Source: an uncultured Lachnospiraceae bacterium (GTDB lineage: Bacteria > Bacillota > Clostridia > Lachnospirales > Lachnospiraceae). Taken from it: a stretch of 27,084 nucleotides of DNA. A program made the position numbers and the translations under genes. Under the pieces are notes generated by a model. It made no database searches, had not been told where the DNA came from, and saw only the letters and a program-made list of their open reading frames with translations. The stretch spans positions 1-27,084 of the forward strand of contig UQVK01000047.1 in the NCBI GenBank assembly GCA_900544445.1, written 5' to 3'. Shown here one piece after another: positions 14,356-22,347 of the stretch (positions within the stretch are counted from its first letter, which is position 1; each line of letters begins with the position of its first letter).

Positions 14356-17004
14356 ATGAAACCATTTTTCAGCCAGTCTCCGTCAGATGCGGCCAAAGAG
14401 CTTCAGGTGGACGTATCCTGCGGTCTGACTAAGGAAGAGGCCGAAAAACGTATTGAAAAATACGGACACAACCGTCTGGAGGGAGGGAAAGAGAAATCCC
14501 TGATCCAGATGATCCTGGAGCAGCTTAAGGATTTCCTGGTGATCATCCTGATGATCGCCGCCGTGATTTCCATTTTCCTGGGAGAGGCGCTGGAGGGCGT
14601 CATCATCCTTGCCATCGTCGTCCTGAACACCTTCTTGGGCGTTTATCAGGAAAACAAGGCGAGCAACGCGCTGAAGGCGTTAAAGGAAATGGCGAGCCCT
14701 CACGCAAAGGTTCTGCGCGGCGGACAGATCATAGAGGTTCCTTCCTCCGACGTGGTGCCCGGAGATGTTGCCATCCTGGAAGCAGGCGATTATGTTCCCG
14801 CCGACCTGCGGCTGATTGAATCCGTCAACCTGAAAATTGACGAAGCCGCTCTCACGGGAGAATCCGTTCCCGTGGAAAAGGACGCTTCCGCTGTTCTTGC
14901 AGAAGACGCCAGCCTGGGCGACCGCATCAACTGCGGCTACATGGGAACGGTTATCACCTATGGCCGCGGACGCGGTATCATCACGGAAACCGGCATGCAG
15001 ACCCAGATGGGAAATATCGCCGGCATGCTTAACGATACGCCCGACGAATCCACCCCGCTCCAGAAAAAGCTGGACAGCCTGGGAAAGGTGCTCGGTATCG
15101 TATGCCTCGCCATCTGCGTAGTCATTTTCCTGCTCGGCCTGCTTCACGGCATGGAGCTGTTCGATATCTTCATGACCTCCGTTTCCCTGGCCGTCGCCGC
15201 CATTCCGGAAGGCCTGACCGTCGTCGTTACGGTGGTACTCGCCATGGGCATGCAGAAGATGGTCAAGTGTAATGCCATCATCAAGCGCTTAAGCGCGGTG
15301 GAAACGCTGGGAAGCACCACGGTTATCTGTTCGGATAAGACCGGAACGCTGACCCAGAACAAGATGACCATCCAGAAAATGTATGACGCTTCCGGCCATT
15401 ATAATGTAAGCGGAACAGGCTACAGCCCGGAGGGTGAGATCACCGACGAGGCCGGCAGCACGCCCGCTTCCTATCCGGACCGTCTGATTGAAGGCGCGCT
15501 GCTGTGCAACGACGCCACCTATGATCCCGACAAACAGACCATCGTTGGCGATCCTACGGAAGCGGCCATGGTGGTTCTTGCCTACAAGCACGGCATGAAG
15601 AAAGCCGAATGGGAAGCCAAGTATCCCCGTGTACAGGAGATTCCCTTTGATTCGGACAGAAAGCTCATGTCCACCTTCCATAAAATCGGCGATTCCATCA
15701 CCATGTACACCAAGGGCGCTCCGGACGAGCTGCTCCGCCGTTGTACGAGAATCGAAGAAAACGGAACCGTTAATCCTCTTACGGACGCGAAGCGGGAAGA
15801 AATCCTGGGCGTCAACCAGGATATGGCCCAGTCCGCTCTGCGCGTGATCGGTGTTGCTTACCGTCTCATGGACAAGGCGGATCCTTCACCGGAATCTGAA
15901 AACGACCTGATCTTCGTCGGCCTGGTCGGCATGATCGACCCGCCCCGTGAAGAAGCGAAGGAGGCCATCGACGTCTGCAAGACCGCCGGCATCCAGGTGA
16001 AAATGATCACCGGAGACCACAAGATCACCGCAAGCGCCATCGGCGCCCAGCTCGGCATCGAAACCGACAGAACGGTGGAAGGCCGTGAGATCAATGAAAT
16101 GACTGACGAACAGCTTCGTGAATGTGTGAAAACCACCAATGTTTTCGCCCGCGTATCTCCGGAGCATAAGGTTCGCCTGGTGGACGCTGTCCGCGCAAAC
16201 GGCAACATCGCTGCCATGACCGGCGACGGCGTCAACGACGCTCCTTCCCTGAAGCATGCCGACATCGGTGTGGCAATGGGTATCACCGGAACCGACGTAT
16301 CCAAGGAAGCGGCGGACATGATCCTGACCGACGACAACTTCGCGAGCATCGTGCGCGCCGTTGCGGAGGGCCGTACCATTTACGCCAACATCCGTAAGGT
16401 GGTAGGCTTCCTGCTCTCCTGTAACATCGGTGAGATCCTGGTTATTTTCCTGGCCATGCTCACCAATCTGCCCACGCCTCTGGTGGCAATCCAGCTGCTT
16501 TCCATTAACCTGATCACGGACGCCTTCCCGGCCTTCGCGCTTGGTATGGAAAAGGAAGAGCCCGGTACCATGAACCGCAAGCCCCGCGATCCTTCCGAAC
16601 CCATTGTGGATAAGAAGATGACCGTGGCCGTTCTGATCCAGAGTATCGCGCTGGCGCTCGGCACCCTCGGTTCCTTCGTCTATGGACTGCTTGTTCATGA
16701 CTCTCTGGAGGTTGCGAGAACCGCCTGCTTCCTCACCCTGGTTCTGGGCGAGCTGCTGCGCGCTTACTCCGCACGTTCCGAATCCACCTCCATCTTTAAG
16801 ATGAAGGTCTTTGAAAACAGCTACCTGAACAAGTGCGTGCTGGTATCCATGCTGTTCATGATCGCCAGCATCTACGTGCCTTTCCTGAACCCGGTATTCA
16901 GCACCGTGGCCCTCTCTTTTGACGAGATTATCATGGCGCTTGTGCTCGCCTTCCTTCCGATGCTGGGCGGCGAGGCTGCAAAGCTGATTACGAAGCGCAT
17001 GTAA
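14356..17004 (+). CDS. Ca2+-type cation-translocating P-type ATPase
   Basis: An 882-residue P2A-type ATPase, related to SERCA/PMR1, that exports Ca2+ (possibly Mn2+) across the cytoplasmic membrane. Seen in order: N-terminal cation-ATPase domain, TM1-2 (about 52-95), actuator TGES (167-170), TM4 PEGL (284-287), phosphorylation motif CSDKTGTLT with Asp327, ATP-site KGAPD (Lys453), hinge TGDGVNDAP (622-630), and TM6 NLITD. In TM6, Asn718, Thr721 and Asp722 match the Ca2+-ligand N-x-x-T-D of SERCA. PEGL is followed by Thr rather than the usual Pro. GAGG lies 9 nt before ATG. It is monocistronic, with its own extended -10 promoter and a strong terminator. Confidence 0.95.
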   Translation: MKPFFSQSPSDAAKELQVDVSCGLTKEEAEKRIEKYGHNRLEGGKEKSLIQMILEQLKDFLVIILMIAAVISIFLGEALEGVIILAIVVLNTFLGVYQENKASNALKALKEMASPHAKVLRGGQIIEVPSSDVVPGDVAILEAGDYVPADLRLIESVNLKIDEAALTGESVPVEKDASAVLAEDASLGDRINCGYMGTVITYGRGRGIITETGMQTQMGNIAGMLNDTPDESTPLQKKLDSLGKVLGIVCLAICVVIFLLGLLHGMELFDIFMTSVSLAVAAIPEGLTVVVTVVLAMGMQKMVKCNAIIKRLSAVETLGSTTVICSDKTGTLTQNKMTIQKMYDASGHYNVSGTGYSPEGEITDEAGSTPASYPDRLIEGALLCNDATYDPDKQTIVGDPTEAAMVVLAYKHGMKKAEWEAKYPRVQEIPFDSDRKLMSTFHKIGDSITMYTKGAPDELLRRCTRIEENGTVNPLTDAKREEILGVNQDMAQSALRVIGVAYRLMDKADPSPESENDLIFVGLVGMIDPPREEAKEAIDVCKTAGIQVKMITGDHKITASAIGAQLGIETDRTVEGREINEMTDEQLRECVKTTNVFARVSPEHKVRLVDAVRANGNIAAMTGDGVNDAPSLKHADIGVAMGITGTDVSKEAADMILTDDNFASIVRAVAEGRTIYANIRKVVGFLLSCNIGEILVIFLAMLTNLPTPLVAIQLLSINLITDAFPAFALGMEKEEPGTMNRKPRDPSEPIVDKKMTVAVLIQSIALALGTLGSFVYGLLVHDSLEVARTACFLTLVLGELLRAYSARSESTSIFKMKVFENSYLNKCVLVSMLFMIASIYVPFLNPVFSTVALSFDEIIMALVLAFLPMLGGEAAKLITKRM

Positions 17005-17051
17005 GGCATACGGGAAATCAGCCTTCGGCTGTATTCCATTTTCAAATAAAA

Positions 17052-17115
17052 ACGGACAAAACAGTACCGCCGCGCCGGCATTCATCTGCCGATGCGGCGG
17101 TACTGTTTTATCCGT
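17052..17115. terminator. Bidirectional terminator between P-ATPase and aldo/keto reductase
   Basis: AAAACAGTACCGCCGC (17058-17073) pairs perfectly with 17094-17109, extended by ACGGA/TCCGT outside. A nested CGGCA-ttcatc-TGCCG hairpin sits inside. The A-rich left edge and T-rich right edge give U-tracts on both strands, serving the plus-strand ATPase gene and the minus-strand reductase gene that ends at 17140. Confidence 0.85.
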
Positions 17116-17139
17116 CCTGTTTTCGTTGAAAAGGCTTTT

Positions 17140-17871
17140 TTAAGGAAGCATGTGACCTGCCGCCAGATACAGGCGATACCACTCTTCCCTGGTAAGCGTC
17201 AGATCCGCAGCCTGGCAGATCTCTTTCAGCCGGGAAGGCTTCGTCGTTCCGGCCACCAGCTGCATCTTCGCCGGATGGCGCAGGATCCATGCGGCCGCCA
17301 CAGCGGTATCCGTTGTTCCGTTCTGAACCATGGAAGAATTGACAATGGAGAACTGCAGCTGATCCGCTACCAGCGGCTGCTCCACATATTTCTGCAAAAG
17401 ACGGATCTGGGACGAACGGTGATTGGATACGCCAAAGAAACGCACCTTGCCGGAACGATGCAGAATGTCGAACGCTTCCGCCACCTCCTCCGGTTCCACC
17501 AGCGCATCCGGCCGGTGCAGCAGAAGCACATCCAGATATTCGGTCTGAAGCCGTCCTAAAATCCCGTCCACAGAAGACAGGATATGCTCTTTGGAGCTGT
17601 CGTACATCCTGCCCGGCCCAATGCCGCACTTGGATTGAAGAATGATTTTTTCCCTCACGGAAGGGGACATGTGGATCGCCTGGGCGAAACGGCTCTCGCA
17701 GGCGCCCTGCCCATAGATATCCGCATGATCAAAAAAGTTGCAGCCCAGTTCCAGCGCGGTATCCAGCAGCGCCTCTGCCTGCTTCTCCTCTACATCGCAG
17801 ACTCGCCTACATCCTACCGCAACCGAAGGCACCAGAATACCGCTTTTCCCAAGAGGAATACGTTTCATCAT
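17140..17871 (-). CDS. Aldo/keto reductase, internally shortened
   Basis: NAD(P)H-dependent TIM-barrel oxidoreductase, YdhF-like subgroup, with the catalytic tetrad in place: Asp48 and Tyr53 (FFDHADIYG), Lys81 (QSKCG) and His119 (LLLHRPD). The cofactor-end motif TTKPSRLKEI and the C-terminus AAGHMLP are also present. At 243 residues it is about 60 shorter than usual (around 300). Family members carry a long stretch with the W-SPL-like segment after the LQFSIVNSSM strand, whereas here NSSMVQNG runs straight into TTDTAVAAAWILRHP (residues about 178-200). This implies an in-frame loss of roughly two barrel units near 17305-17335, so activity is doubtful. GGGAGG precedes ATG-ATG; either Met could start. 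Confidence 0.88.
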   Translation of the reverse strand: MMKRIPLGKSGILVPSVAVGCRRVCDVEEKQAEALLDTALELGCNFFDHADIYGQGACESRFAQAIHMSPSVREKIILQSKCGIGPGRMYDSSKEHILSSVDGILGRLQTEYLDVLLLHRPDALVEPEEVAEAFDILHRSGKVRFFGVSNHRSSQIRLLQKYVEQPLVADQLQFSIVNSSMVQNGTTDTAVAAAWILRHPAKMQLVAGTTKPSRLKEICQAADLTLTREEWYRLYLAAGHMLP

Positions 17872-17925
17872 GAGACCCTCCCATCAATGAATAAAATATG
17901 AGGTTTCGAACCGCCTATAAAAGGA

Positions 17926-17934
17926 AGTATAGCA
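17926..17934 (-). promoter_or_regulatory. Extended -10 promoter of the aldo/keto reductase gene
   Basis: Minus-strand TGC-TATACT (17934-17926) is an extended -10 with no good -35. A palindromic GGTTTCGAACC (17902-17912) follows about 7-17 nt past the expected start and could be an operator. Confidence 0.45.
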
Positions 17935-17990
17935 CACTCCTTCCGAAAGAAAAAGACCGCAGGAGCGTGGGATCTCCTGTTCTGCGACAA

Positions 17991-18012
17991 GCGTCACAAA
18001 TATTCGTGATGC
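17991..18012. promoter_or_regulatory. Imperfect palindrome upstream of the AAA-ATPase promoter
   Basis: GCGTCACAAATATTCGTGATGC is a 22-bp inverted repeat with TCAC/GTGA cores and a few mismatches. It lies just upstream of the -35 region, a position suited to an activator or repressor site. The regulator is unknown. Confidence 0.35.
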
Positions 18013-18017
18013 CTCTC

Positions 18018-18046
18018 TGGAAACCCCTCCTGTAATCTGGTATAAT
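18018..18046 (+). promoter_or_regulatory. Promoter of the AAA-ATPase-like gene
   Basis: TGGAAA (18018-18023), a 17-nt spacer and a perfect TATAAT (18041-18046). The start would fall near 18053, inside the hairpin at 18046-18066. Confidence 0.6.
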
Positions 18047-18066
18047 GATTGCGCGGCGCGCAATCA
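18046..18066 (+). promoter_or_regulatory. GC-rich palindrome at the transcription start of the AAA-ATPase-like gene
   Basis: TGATTGCGC-GGC-GCGCAATCA is a perfect 9-bp inverted repeat with a 3-nt centre, starting at the last base of the -10 box. It could be an operator or a 5'-terminal RNA hairpin. Confidence 0.45.
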
Positions 18067-18132
18067 GATGACTCCGGAGATTCGTCCGCTCACACCGGCT
18101 TTCCGGATCAGGTTCATGGAAAGGAGAACACG

Positions 18133-19821
18133 ATGGCTTACAAACCGCTCCCCATTGGCATTGATGATTTCGAAAAGTTAATTTCCAAAGGATATTATTA
18201 TGTAGATAAAACCCTGCTTATCAGTGAACTGCTTGAAAAGAAAGGGGAGGTAAACCTTTTCACCCGGCCACGCCGTTTTGGAAAATCACTGAATCTGAGC
18301 ATGCTCCGGTATTTTTTCGAAGATGCGGGAACGGAAGAGAAAAACGCGGACCGACGCAGGCTTTTTTGCGGCCTCCAGATCATGCAGGCAGGCGACGCCT
18401 TTCTCTCACAGATGAACCGTTATCCGGTAATACAGCTTTCCCTGAAATCCGCGAAACAGCCTGCCTGGGAACTGGCTTACGGATCCCTGAAATCCGCTCT
18501 TGAGGATGAATATCAAAGACATATGGAAATTCTGCCCGAAATTCCAATAGAGGCTGACAGGCTCCGTTTCCAGCGCCTGACAGAACGCCGCGGAACGGAC
18601 CAGGACTATTATACTGCCCTTTTCTTCCTTTCCAGAATGCTTCACCAGCATTATGGACAGCCTGCCGTGATTTTGATCGATGAATATGATGTTCCTCTGG
18701 AAAATGCTTATTTCGCCGGATTCTATCAGGAAATGACTGCTTTTATCCGTTCTCTGTTTGAATCCGCCCTGAAATCAAATCCTTCCCTGCACTTTGCGGT
18801 CATCACCGGCTGCCTGCGTATTACAAAGGAATCCATTTTCACCGGGCTGAATAATTTAAAAGTGAATTCCATCCTCAGTGAAAATTACGGAGAATATTTC
18901 GGTTTTACCCCCGCGGAAGTAGAACGGATGGCTGCAGATTATGGCCGAAGCACAGCCTTTCCTGTCATCCGTGACTGGTATGACGGATATCTTTTCGGAA
19001 ATAAAGAGGTCTTCAACCCATGGAGCGTCCTGAATTATGTGGATGCGCTGACCGCCAATCCGCAGGCACTGCCCGCGCCTTACTGGTCCAATACCAGCAG
19101 CAATCAGATTGTCCGTGAACTCATCGAACAGTCGGACCTGAATGTCCGGGAAGAAATTGAGCTTCTGATTACCGGTTCCACCATCGAAAAACCGGTTCAT
19201 GAAGAAATTACCTATGAGGATATTCATGAAAGCCAGGATAATCTGTGGAATTTTCTGCTTTTTACCGGCTATCTGAAGCAGGTCCAGCGCCGTCTTGACT
19301 GGGATACGCAGTATTGCAGCCTTGCCATTCCCAATAAGGAGGTGCTGCACATTTATAAGAGCACTGTGACCGGCTGGTTTTCCTCGAATCTGAAAAAGCA
19401 GGATCTCCGTCCCCTGTTTCACGCACTGGAAAACGGAGATACCGAAAAAATATCGGAAGAACTCTCCCGGCTGCTCCAGGAATCTATCAGCTTTTATGAC
19501 TATGCGGAAAACTATTATCACGGTTTTCTGACCGGAGTCCTGCAAAACATGCCGGGTTACTGCATTCTGTCCAATCGGGAGTCCGGTACGGGAAGGCCCG
19601 ATCTCATTCTGAAAACGCCGGGGCTGAAGGGCCGGGCCATCCTTCTTGAGTTGAAAACAGCACGCAGCTACCGGGATATGGATTCCCTCTGCGATACGGC
19701 ACTGTCTCAAATCAGGGACCGGCGCTACAGAGAAGGACTGCAGGAAGAGGGCTACAGAGAGGTGCTGGCCTATGGAATCTGCTTCTATCAAAAGGATTGT
19801 GAAGTGAAGCAGCTCTTCTGA
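18133..19821 (+). CDS. AAA-ATPase-like protein with C-terminal PD-(D/E)XK nuclease domain
   Basis: A 562-residue protein of the widespread gut-bacterial family combining an AAA-ATPase-like domain (PF09820-type) with a DUF1703-like PD-(D/E)XK domain (PF08011-type). The N-terminus PLPIGIDDFEKLI...YYVDKT is the family hallmark. The phosphate-binding loop is RPRRFGKS (45-52), and a Walker-B-like ILIDEYDVPL follows. The C-terminal nuclease core shows GRPDLIL (Asp490) and LELK (Glu506, Lys508), then SQIRDRRY. The biological role of the family is not established; defence or mobile-element functions have been guessed. ATG 18133 follows AAGGAG by 6 nt; the upstream 28 codons are rejected. The UvrA-like gene follows after 48 nt with no terminator. 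Confidence 0.88.
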   Translation: MAYKPLPIGIDDFEKLISKGYYYVDKTLLISELLEKKGEVNLFTRPRRFGKSLNLSMLRYFFEDAGTEEKNADRRRLFCGLQIMQAGDAFLSQMNRYPVIQLSLKSAKQPAWELAYGSLKSALEDEYQRHMEILPEIPIEADRLRFQRLTERRGTDQDYYTALFFLSRMLHQHYGQPAVILIDEYDVPLENAYFAGFYQEMTAFIRSLFESALKSNPSLHFAVITGCLRITKESIFTGLNNLKVNSILSENYGEYFGFTPAEVERMAADYGRSTAFPVIRDWYDGYLFGNKEVFNPWSVLNYVDALTANPQALPAPYWSNTSSNQIVRELIEQSDLNVREEIELLITGSTIEKPVHEEITYEDIHESQDNLWNFLLFTGYLKQVQRRLDWDTQYCSLAIPNKEVLHIYKSTVTGWFSSNLKKQDLRPLFHALENGDTEKISEELSRLLQESISFYDYAENYYHGFLTGVLQNMPGYCILSNRESGTGRPDLILKTPGLKGRAILLELKTARSYRDMDSLCDTALSQIRDRRYREGLQEEGYREVLAYGICFYQKDCEVKQLF

Positions 19822-19869
19822 TATGGTCTCCGCTGCCCCGCCACAAAAAATCCACAAAAGGAGCCATCC

Positions 19870-22347
19870 ATGAACCCCATCTCCATCCGGAACGCATCCG
19901 AAAAGAACTTAAGACATATCTCTCTGGACATTCCCCGGGGCAGCCTGACCGTATTCACCGGGTTGTCCGGTTCCGGCAAATCCACGCTCTTAATCGACGT
20001 TCTGTACATGGAATGTCAGAGGCAGTATCTGGAAGCCATGTCCTTCCAGGGAATCGCCAGGCCTGCGGTGGAGCGCGTGCAGAACGCCTCTCCCGCCGTC
20101 GTGATCACCCAGACCGACCAGAACCGCAATCCCCGCTCCACGGTGGGCACGGTAACGGATCTCTATACCGGGCTTCGGATGCTCTATGAGAAGCTGGGTG
20201 TGCGCATCTGTCCCCACTGCGGGAAGCCGATTTCTGCGGCGGACTGCAGGGAGGAAGTGGTTTCTTCTCCCCGTCCCGGCCATGCAGGGAAAGAATTTTC
20301 GGTCTACCAGTACTGCAGGGAATGCGGACAGAAAATGAAAAAGCTCACCGCCACCGATTTTTCTTTCAATACGAAGGAAGGGGCCTGTCCGGTCTGCGAA
20401 GGAATGGGGGAGATTCTGTCCCTCAACCGGGCTGCAGCCGTTGACGAGACCCGGTCCCTGGAAGACGGGGCTGTCCGCTTCTGGGAGGCAAAATACGGCG
20501 AATACCAGACCGAGGCCTTTTATGCCGCCTGCAGGTATTACGGCCTTGCCGTCCCGTCCGGCCTCCCTGTCCTTCGGTTTGATCCGCTGCAGAAGGCCCT
20601 TCTGTATGAGGGTGTCGCAGGAGCGGAAATCATCCGGGCCTTTCCGGAAAAAAAGCCGCCGCGGACCGTATCCGGCGGACGGTTTGAGGGACTGGAAGCG
20701 GTTCTCTTTCGCAGGCTGAACAACCGGGGTGAAAAACGGGGCGAACTGGAAGCCTATTTTCAGCCCTCCCCCTGTCCGGCCTGCGGCGGGGAACGGCTGA
20801 AGCAGGAAAGCAGAGAAATCACGGTAAACGGTTCCAGACTGCCTCAGCTCAACGAGTTTTCTCTGGATGCCCTTGCGGACTGGATCGACGCTCTGACCGG
20901 TTCTCTGCCTGCCGCCCACAGAAAGCTGGTGCAGAACTACCTGACGGATCTTTCCACCAAGCTGGAACGCATCCGCAGATTGGGGCTTGGCTATCTGACC
21001 TGCAGCCGTGCCGTTCCCACCCTTTCCGGCGGAGAACTGCAGCGGCTGAAGCTTTCTGCCGCCCTGGCTTCGGAGCTGACCGGCATGATCTATATTCTGG
21101 ATGAGCCCACAGCTGGACTGCATCCGAAGGATACGGAGGGGCTGATCTCGCTCCTGCGCCGCCTGCGCGACCTGGGGAACACCGTTCTTGTCATTGAGCA
21201 TGACCCGGATGTGATGCGCGCCGCACATCCCATGAAAACGGTCTTTCGGCGCGGGGACGGCGGACGGATCCGGATCCGTAACGCATGCCTTCACAACCTG
21301 AAAAACCTGGACGCGGACTTTCCCACCGGCTGTCTGAGCGTGGTCACCGGCCCCTCCGGCTCCGGCAAATCCATGCTGGTTTTCTCCGTTCTGGCCGAAG
21401 GCAAAAGACAGGGCAGCGGAGAAAATATCGTCCGGGGCTGCGAATCCTTTTCCCGCATCGTTTCCGTCAGACAGGCTTCCGCCCACCGCATGAAGCGCTC
21501 CAACGTGGCCACCTATACGGATCTGTATACCCCGATCCGGAAGCTGTTTGCGGAATATGGAGAAGTCCCCTCCGAGAGCGAAACCGGCGGCTCTGTTCCT
21601 TCCCGGATCAAGCTTCCCCGGATCGATGCCGGCGCCTTTTCCTTCAACAGGCCCGGCGGCAGATGCGAGGTCTGCGAGGGAATGGGCACCGTGCGCAATC
21701 ATCTCGTGTTCTTCGCCGACAGCGAAGTGCCCTGTCCTGCCTGCCAGGGCAGACGTTTTCAGGATCACGTCCTCGCCGTCCGTTTTCAGGGTCTTTCCAT
21801 CTCGGATATGCTGGATCTGTCCGTAGACGAAGCGCTTTCCCTGTTTGAAGCTTCCACGCCTGAATCTTCCGCGCCGGCATGCGCTTTCACCCGCTCCGTT
21901 CTGCGCATTCTCCGGCTGCTTAAAGACGTGGGGCTGGATTATCTTACGCTGGGCCAGTCCCTTACCACTCTTTCGGAAGGGGAATGCCAGCGCCTGAAGC
22001 TGGCGAGAGAACTCCTGAAGGCTCCCTCCGGGCGCAGCCTGTATCTGCTGGACGAGCCCACCAGAGGGCTGCATCCGAAGGATGTGGCGCATTTTCTCAT
22101 CCTGCTGGACCGGCTGGTGGATGCCGGAAACACGGTCATTGTGGTGGAACACAACCAGCAGCTCATCCGGGCCTGTGACTACGTTCTGGACCTTGGACCG
22201 AAAGGCGGACAGCAGGGCGGCGAGGTGATCTTTTCCGGCACGCCGAGGGAGCTTCTGGAGCGGGGAACGGGGGCCACTGCGGATTGCCTGAGGAAGGCGG
22301 AGGAAACAGAGACCGCCTTTCTCAGTTTACCCGCACCGCAACCTTAA
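19870..22347 (+). CDS. UvrA-like double ABC ATPase lacking the UvrB-binding domain
   Basis: An 825-residue UvrA paralogue. NBD1 has Walker A GLSGSGKST (31-39), signature LSGGE (385-389) and Walker B IYILDEPTAGLHP. NBD2 has Walker A GPSGSGKSM (494-502), a degenerate signature LSEGE (701-705) and Walker B LYLLDEPTRGLHP. Zinc-finger cysteines are kept (CPHC at 114-117, CPVC, CPAC, CEVC, CPAC). Only about 46 residues separate CPHC from FSFN (164), so the UvrB-interaction domain is essentially absent. The NBD1-NBD2 linker is also shortened: the DxGPxxG block is present only after NBD2. This favours a self-resistance or DNA-lesion-protection ABC protein over classical excision repair. AAAGGAG precedes ATG by 6 nt. 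Confidence 0.9.
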   Translation: MNPISIRNASEKNLRHISLDIPRGSLTVFTGLSGSGKSTLLIDVLYMECQRQYLEAMSFQGIARPAVERVQNASPAVVITQTDQNRNPRSTVGTVTDLYTGLRMLYEKLGVRICPHCGKPISAADCREEVVSSPRPGHAGKEFSVYQYCRECGQKMKKLTATDFSFNTKEGACPVCEGMGEILSLNRAAAVDETRSLEDGAVRFWEAKYGEYQTEAFYAACRYYGLAVPSGLPVLRFDPLQKALLYEGVAGAEIIRAFPEKKPPRTVSGGRFEGLEAVLFRRLNNRGEKRGELEAYFQPSPCPACGGERLKQESREITVNGSRLPQLNEFSLDALADWIDALTGSLPAAHRKLVQNYLTDLSTKLERIRRLGLGYLTCSRAVPTLSGGELQRLKLSAALASELTGMIYILDEPTAGLHPKDTEGLISLLRRLRDLGNTVLVIEHDPDVMRAAHPMKTVFRRGDGGRIRIRNACLHNLKNLDADFPTGCLSVVTGPSGSGKSMLVFSVLAEGKRQGSGENIVRGCESFSRIVSVRQASAHRMKRSNVATYTDLYTPIRKLFAEYGEVPSESETGGSVPSRIKLPRIDAGAFSFNRPGGRCEVCEGMGTVRNHLVFFADSEVPCPACQGRRFQDHVLAVRFQGLSISDMLDLSVDEALSLFEASTPESSAPACAFTRSVLRILRLLKDVGLDYLTLGQSLTTLSEGECQRLKLARELLKAPSGRSLYLLDEPTRGLHPKDVAHFLILLDRLVDAGNTVIVVEHNQQLIRACDYVLDLGPKGGQQGGEVIFSGTPRELLERGTGATADCLRKAEETETAFLSLPAPQP

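Noticed and set aside
15886..17085. 399-codon minus-strand frame opposite the P-type ATPase
   Set aside because: Shadow frame of a clear P-ATPase gene; no motif, no RBS, and it runs through the bidirectional terminator.
19990..22152. 720-codon minus-strand frame opposite the UvrA-like gene
   Set aside because: Antisense shadow created by GC-biased codons; no recognisable domain, while the plus frame has two full ABC cassettes.
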